Of a DNA stretch of 64,000 nt, positions 60,524 through 64,000 are shown one piece after another. Each line of letters opens with the position of its first letter. Positions within the stretch are counted from its first letter, which is position 1. This DNA comes from JAKGBX01 sp965366835. GTDB taxonomy: Bacteria; Pseudomonadota; Alphaproteobacteria; Rhodobacterales; Rhodobacteraceae. Location of the stretch: the NCBI GenBank assembly GCA_965366835.1, contig CBDUGF010000002.1, positions 1-64,000 of the forward strand, read 5' to 3'. Both the position numbers and the translations under genes were made by a program. Below the pieces are notes generated by a model. It did no database searches, had not been told where the DNA came from, and worked only from the letters and a program-made list of their open reading frames with translations.

Positions 60524-63151
60524 TCATGCGGCCTGAGGTTGCACATGACGGCGCGCCCGCCCGAGTTGCAACCACATCACAAGCGCCAGAAGCGCCAGCG
60601 CCGGGATATAGAACAGTTCCTTCGGCATCCGGTCGGCCTCGTCCTCAACCGCCAGAACCTCCCAGTCGAAATCGATGCCGCGTTGCTGAAGCTCGCCGCC
60701 GAACTCCAGGTTGTCGACATAGACCCGGCCATCGTCTTCCTGGCGGAAGGCGATTCCAGCGGTCTTGTCGAGCCGGGTCGCGCCATCGCCATCTGCCTTG
60801 GCCCCCAACGGCAGCAGCACCGTGGTGGTGACCTGCTTGCCATTGGCGAAATTCTCGCCCGATATCACCACTCGCAGGCTGGCGTCATCCTCCGCCGCCG
60901 TGGCCAGTTCGATCAGTTGTGCGGGCTCTTTCTTCACCCATGGCTCCTCCACCATGTCAAGCCAGAAGCCCGGCCGGAACAGGGTGAACGCAATCAGCAA
61001 CAGCGCCAGGTTCTCCCACATCCTCGATTTCGTCAGGAACCAGTTCTGCGTCGCCGCCGCAAACAGCATCATCGCGATCACCGCAATGATGAAGACAAAC
61101 ACCGCCTTCAATGGCGTCACGTCAATGAGCAACAGCTCGGTGTTGAAGATGAACAGGAACGGCAGGATCGCCGTTCGCACATCGTAGGAAAACCCGATGA
61201 TCCCGGTCTTGATCGGATCGCCCTTGGAAATCGCCGCTGCAGCAAACGCCGCCAGCCCCACTGGCGGCGTATCGTCCGCCAGGATGCCGAAGTAGAACAC
61301 GAACATATGCACCGCGATCAGCGGCACGATCAGCCCCGATTTCGCGCCCACCGCGATGATCACCGGCGCCATCAGCGACGTGATCACGATATAGGTCGCC
61401 GTGGTCGGCAGGCCCATGCCCAGAACAAGGCTGAACAGGGCCACGAAGATCAGCATGAGCAGCAGATTGCCGCCCGAGATCACCTCGATGAATTCGCCGA
61501 TCACCTGATGCGCGCCGGTCAGACTCACGGTGCCGACGATGATCCCGGCGGTGCCTGTGGCCACGGCGATGCCGATCATGTTGCGCGAGCCAGCGATCAT
61601 CCCGTCGATGAACTCGCCCCAGCCCTGCGCCCAGGTCCGCCCGCCGGAGCCGCGAAACATCGCCTTCAGCGGATGCTGGGTCAGCATGACGAATATCATC
61701 GCCAGCGTCGCCCAGAACGCCGAGAGGCCGGGCGACAGCCGTTCAATCATCAGGTTCCAGATCAACACCACCACCGGCAGCACATAGTAAGCGCCGGTTT
61801 TTGCCACCGGCCCCGGCTCGGGCAGTTCGGTGAACGGCGCATTGGGGTCGTCGATGGTCAGGTCCGGATAGGCCGAGGCCCATTTCAGCATCGCCAGATA
61901 GACGATCAGGAACAGGACCATCATGCCGGGCAGCGACCAATCGCCGAGCAGCGGTTTGAGCCAGCCGAGCCCGTAATAGATCCCCAGCGACAGCGCACAG
62001 AACACGATTACCCCGAGAACGAAACTCATCAGCCGCTGGATTGCGGTGCGGGCCGGGCCTGTGCGCGGCAGCCCTTCGAGGCCCATCTTGGCGGCCTCCA
62101 GATGCACGATATAGACCAGCGCGATATAGCTGATGATCGCCGGCAGGAAGGCGTGCTTCACCACCTCGAGGTATGAGATGCCGACATATTCCACCATCAG
62201 GAAGGCCGCGGCCCCCATCACCGGCGGCGTCAGCTGGCCGTTGGTCGACGAGGCCACCTCGACGGCGCCGGCCTTTTCGGCCGAGAACCCGACCCGTTTC
62301 ATCAGCGGGATAGTGAATGTGCCGGTGGTCACGGTGTTGGCGATCGACGAGCCCGAGATCAGCCCGGTCGCGGCGCTCGCCACAACTGCGGCCTTGGCCG
62401 GGCCGCCCTTCAGGTGCCCCATCAAGGCAAAGGCCAGCTTGATGAAGTAATTGCCCGCTCCGGCCTTTTCGAGCAGCGAGCCGAACAGCACGAACAGGAA
62501 CACCATCGAGGCCGACACGCCCAGCGCCAGCCCGAAGACGCCTTCTGTCTGCATCCAGAAATGCCACATCGCCTTGCCGAAGCTGGCACCCTTCCACTGC
62601 ATCGCATCGGGGAAGAACTCGGCATCGCCGAAAAAGACATACATCAGGAACACGAAGGCCACGATCACCATCGGCAGGCCCAGCGCCCGATAGGTGGCGA
62701 TCAGCACGACGCAAAGCCCGATCGCCGAAGCCGTCAGATCCGCCGTGGTCGGCAGGCCCGAGCGGTTGGCGATGGCCGAGGAATTGGCGATCAGATAGAG
62801 CGTCGAGAACAACGCGCCCACGATCATGATCCAGTCATACCAGGGGATCGCGTCACGCGGGCTCGACTTGAACAGCGGAAAGGCCAGCGTCGCCAGCGTG
62901 AGCCCGAAAGCCAGATGCAGGACGCGCTCGACGTCGGAATTGACATAGAGCCAGTTCATGCCCGTCGATTGCGCCATCAGCGCCGGCATGGGCGAAGCGT
63001 TATAGACCTGCAGGACCGCCCAGAGCAGCGCCACACCGGCAATCAGGCTGCCCTGCCATCCGGGCGGATTGCGCGCGCCGACATCCAGATCGGCGGCAAA
63101 AGCTCCGGCATCGGTGACACGTTGCGTGCCGCTGGTCTCTTCGCTGGTCAT
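60524..63151 (-). CDS. fused TRAP transporter permease (DctQ-DctM) with DUF3394
   Basis: An 875-residue permease of the TAXI-TRAP type. It has about 17 hydrophobic segments; the large DctM part carries SSIANTVTTGTFTIPLMKR, GLPTTATYIVITSLMAPVI and DDTPPVGLAAFAAAAISKGDP. A C-terminal soluble domain of about 150 residues (DDASLRVVISGENFANG onward) followed by a last helix is DUF3394. It imports an organic anion together with the TAXI binding protein gene upstream. Confidence 0.92.
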   Translation of the reverse strand: MTSEETSGTQRVTDAGAFAADLDVGARNPPGWQGSLIAGVALLWAVLQVYNASPMPALMAQSTGMNWLYVNSDVERVLHLAFGLTLATLAFPLFKSSPRDAIPWYDWIMIVGALFSTLYLIANSSAIANRSGLPTTADLTASAIGLCVVLIATYRALGLPMVIVAFVFLMYVFFGDAEFFPDAMQWKGASFGKAMWHFWMQTEGVFGLALGVSASMVFLFVLFGSLLEKAGAGNYFIKLAFALMGHLKGGPAKAAVVASAATGLISGSSIANTVTTGTFTIPLMKRVGFSAEKAGAVEVASSTNGQLTPPVMGAAAFLMVEYVGISYLEVVKHAFLPAIISYIALVYIVHLEAAKMGLEGLPRTGPARTAIQRLMSFVLGVIVFCALSLGIYYGLGWLKPLLGDWSLPGMMVLFLIVYLAMLKWASAYPDLTIDDPNAPFTELPEPGPVAKTGAYYVLPVVVLIWNLMIERLSPGLSAFWATLAMIFVMLTQHPLKAMFRGSGGRTWAQGWGEFIDGMIAGSRNMIGIAVATGTAGIIVGTVSLTGAHQVIGEFIEVISGGNLLLMLIFVALFSLVLGMGLPTTATYIVITSLMAPVIIAVGAKSGLIVPLIAVHMFVFYFGILADDTPPVGLAAFAAAAISKGDPIKTGIIGFSYDVRTAILPFLFIFNTELLLIDVTPLKAVFVFIIAVIAMMLFAAATQNWFLTKSRMWENLALLLIAFTLFRPGFWLDMVEEPWVKKEPAQLIELATAAEDDASLRVVISGENFANGKQVTTTVLLPLGAKADGDGATRLDKTAGIAFRQEDDGRVYVDNLEFGGELQQRGIDFDWEVLAVEDEADRMPKELFYIPALALLALVMWLQLGRARRHVQPQAA

Positions 63152-63272
63152 GGTCTACCCCCGTTTGTCACGCCCCTTGCCCGGTTTGGCCCGGTTTTCG
63201 TATTGGGGCTTGCGCGCCTTTGTCCGGCGTCTTTGGTGTTTTTGATCTCTCTGTGCCTCATCAAGGCGGGAA

Positions 63273-63290
63273 CGGGGGCCGAAGCCCCCG
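63273..63290 (-). other. hairpin between TRAP binding-protein and permease genes
   Basis: CGGGGGC (63273-63279) pairs with GCCCCCG (63284-63290) around CGAA. No T-tract follows on the minus strand. A hairpin here commonly stabilises the binding-protein mRNA, so the soluble receptor is made in excess over the permease. Confidence 0.5.
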
Positions 63291-63300
63291 CTCACTTGGG

Positions 63301-64000
63301 TCATTCCATCAGGCCCAGTTCCTTGTAGGCCTTGATCGCACCGGGGTGCAGCGGCGCCGAAAGGCCGTCCTTGATCATTTCCTCGGCCTTCAGATTGGCA
63401 AATGCCGGGTGCAGCTTGCGGAAATCCTCGAGGTTTTCCATCACCGCCTTGGCCACGATATAGACTACCTCGTCAGACACATCCGCCGAAGTCACGAAGG
63501 TCGCACCGACACCGAAGGTCGGCACGTCATCGGGATGTCCGGGATACATGCCGCCGGGGATCACCACCTTGCGGTAATAGGGGCGCTCGGCCACCAGCTT
63601 GTCGATTTCCGGGGAAACGGCCGGGATGATCCTGGCGTCGCAGGAGGCGAGGGTTTCCTGGGTCAGCGCCGAAGGATGGCCCACGGCCCAGAAATAGCCG
63701 TCGATCTTGTTGTCGCAGAGCGCGCCCGAGGTTTCCGCCGATTTCATCTGCGCCGCCAGCGCCAGGTCGTCGCGGCTCCAGCCCATCGCCGTTTCGATCA
63801 CCTCCCAGGTGCCCAGCGTACCGCTGCCGGCATTGCCGATGTTGAAACGCTTGCCCTTCACGTCGGTGATATTGTTGATGCCGCTGTCGGCACGGGCCAC
63901 GATGGTCACAGGTTCGGGATGCACCGAGAACACCGCGCGCAGCTTGTCGAACTTGCCCTGATCCTCGAATGACGAGGTGCCGTGATAGGCGTGGTACTGC
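63301..64000 (-). CDS. TAXI family TRAP transporter solute-binding subunit (5' end cut by window edge)
   Basis: Only the C-terminal 232 or so residues are visible; the start codon lies right of the window. The sequence runs YHAYHGTSSFEDQGK, then FSVHPEPVTIVARADSGIN, RFNIGNAGSGTLGTWEVIE and GYFWAVGHPSALTQETLASC, matching TAXI receptors that bind the substrate in the periplasm. It lies 149 bp upstream of the fused permease gene. The ligand cannot be named. Confidence 0.9.
   Translation of the reverse strand, partial: QYHAYHGTSSFEDQGKFDKLRAVFSVHPEPVTIVARADSGINNITDVKGKRFNIGNAGSGTLGTWEVIETAMGWSRDDLALAAQMKSAETSGALCDNKIDGYFWAVGHPSALTQETLASCDARIIPAVSPEIDKLVAERPYYRKVVIPGGMYPGHPDDVPTFGVGATFVTSADVSDEVVYIVAKAVMENLEDFRKLHPAFANLKAEEMIKDGLSAPLHPGAIKAYKELGLME

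Noticed and set aside
60239..62176. 645-codon plus-strand open frame, very Gln/His/Arg-rich
   Set aside because: It is antisense to the TRAP permease gene, and its composition is that of a reversed membrane protein.

Overview
The window is high-GC alphaproteobacterial DNA and looks like a denitrifying member of the Rhodobacterales (Roseobacter/Paracoccaceae type). The pointers are a cd1 nitrite reductase cluster with a fused nirDL and FNR-type boxes, TRAP transporters, aromatic catabolism modules, a zur-znuABC locus, and two copies of a GC-rich intergenic hairpin element. Genes are tightly packed, and many are joined by 1-4 bp stop/start overlaps. No ribosomal RNA, CRISPR array or intact insertion sequence was seen.

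Region 1 (1-22.9 kb) is a copper and periplasmic redox island. A leftward operon (5575 to 1) encodes an L,D-transpeptidase, a monoheme cytochrome c, a small His-containing exported protein, a Met-rich cytochrome c', a diheme cytochrome c, a Tat-exported multicopper oxidase, another cytochrome c and a DsbA-like thiol oxidoreductase. Diverging from it are a small membrane protein, a lipoprotein and a DsbD/ScsB-type thiol reductase. A second L,D-transpeptidase and ccmI-ccmH-ccmG-ccmF (cytochrome c assembly) follow. Next come a SHOCT protein and a two-component system whose sensor has a Met/His-rich periplasmic loop. The rightward arm holds a Met-rich EF-hand protein, a DUF302 protein, an exported rhodanese, a VTT membrane protein, a Cu(I) P-type ATPase behind a MerR-type 19-bp-spacer promoter, an atypical CDF transporter and two uncharacterised proteins, closed by a terminator. 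Cu(I) export, periplasmic oxidation, thiol repair and cytochrome maturation appear to be managed together.

Region 2 (23.0-28.1 kb) holds a tyrosine recombinase gene overlapping an unrecognised gene, next to the 5' half of a tRNA-Gly(UCC), which is probably an attachment-site scar. A coupled DUF819 membrane protein and PLP-dependent decarboxylase follow.

Region 3 (28.2-41.4 kb) is the leftward denitrification cluster: nirS, a NapC/NirT-ethylbenzene-dehydrogenase-like fusion cytochrome, a cupredoxin, nirE, nirC, nirF, nirDL, nirG, a second nirN-like gene, nirH, nirJ and nirN. FNR-type boxes precede nirS, nirE and nirH. The extra nirN paralogue has lost the distal histidine expected over heme d1.

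Region 4 (41.5-64 kb) is catabolism and transport. It holds sugar-acid-type enzymes (an Hyi/OtnI-like isomerase, an FAH-family hydrolase, an SDR, a DenD-like dehydrogenase), an EamA exporter, a DoeA-like M24 hydrolase and divergent znuA / zur-znuC-znuB with two Zur boxes. It also holds a feruloyl-CoA module (crotonase, MarR, feruloyl-CoA synthase, amidohydrolase) and a 3-hydroxybenzoate/gentisate module (gentisate dioxygenase, fumarylpyruvate hydrolase, 3-hydroxybenzoate 6-hydroxylase) with a divergent MarR gene. It ends with a class III aminotransferase, a UspA protein, a fused TRAP permease and a TAXI binding protein that runs off the right edge.
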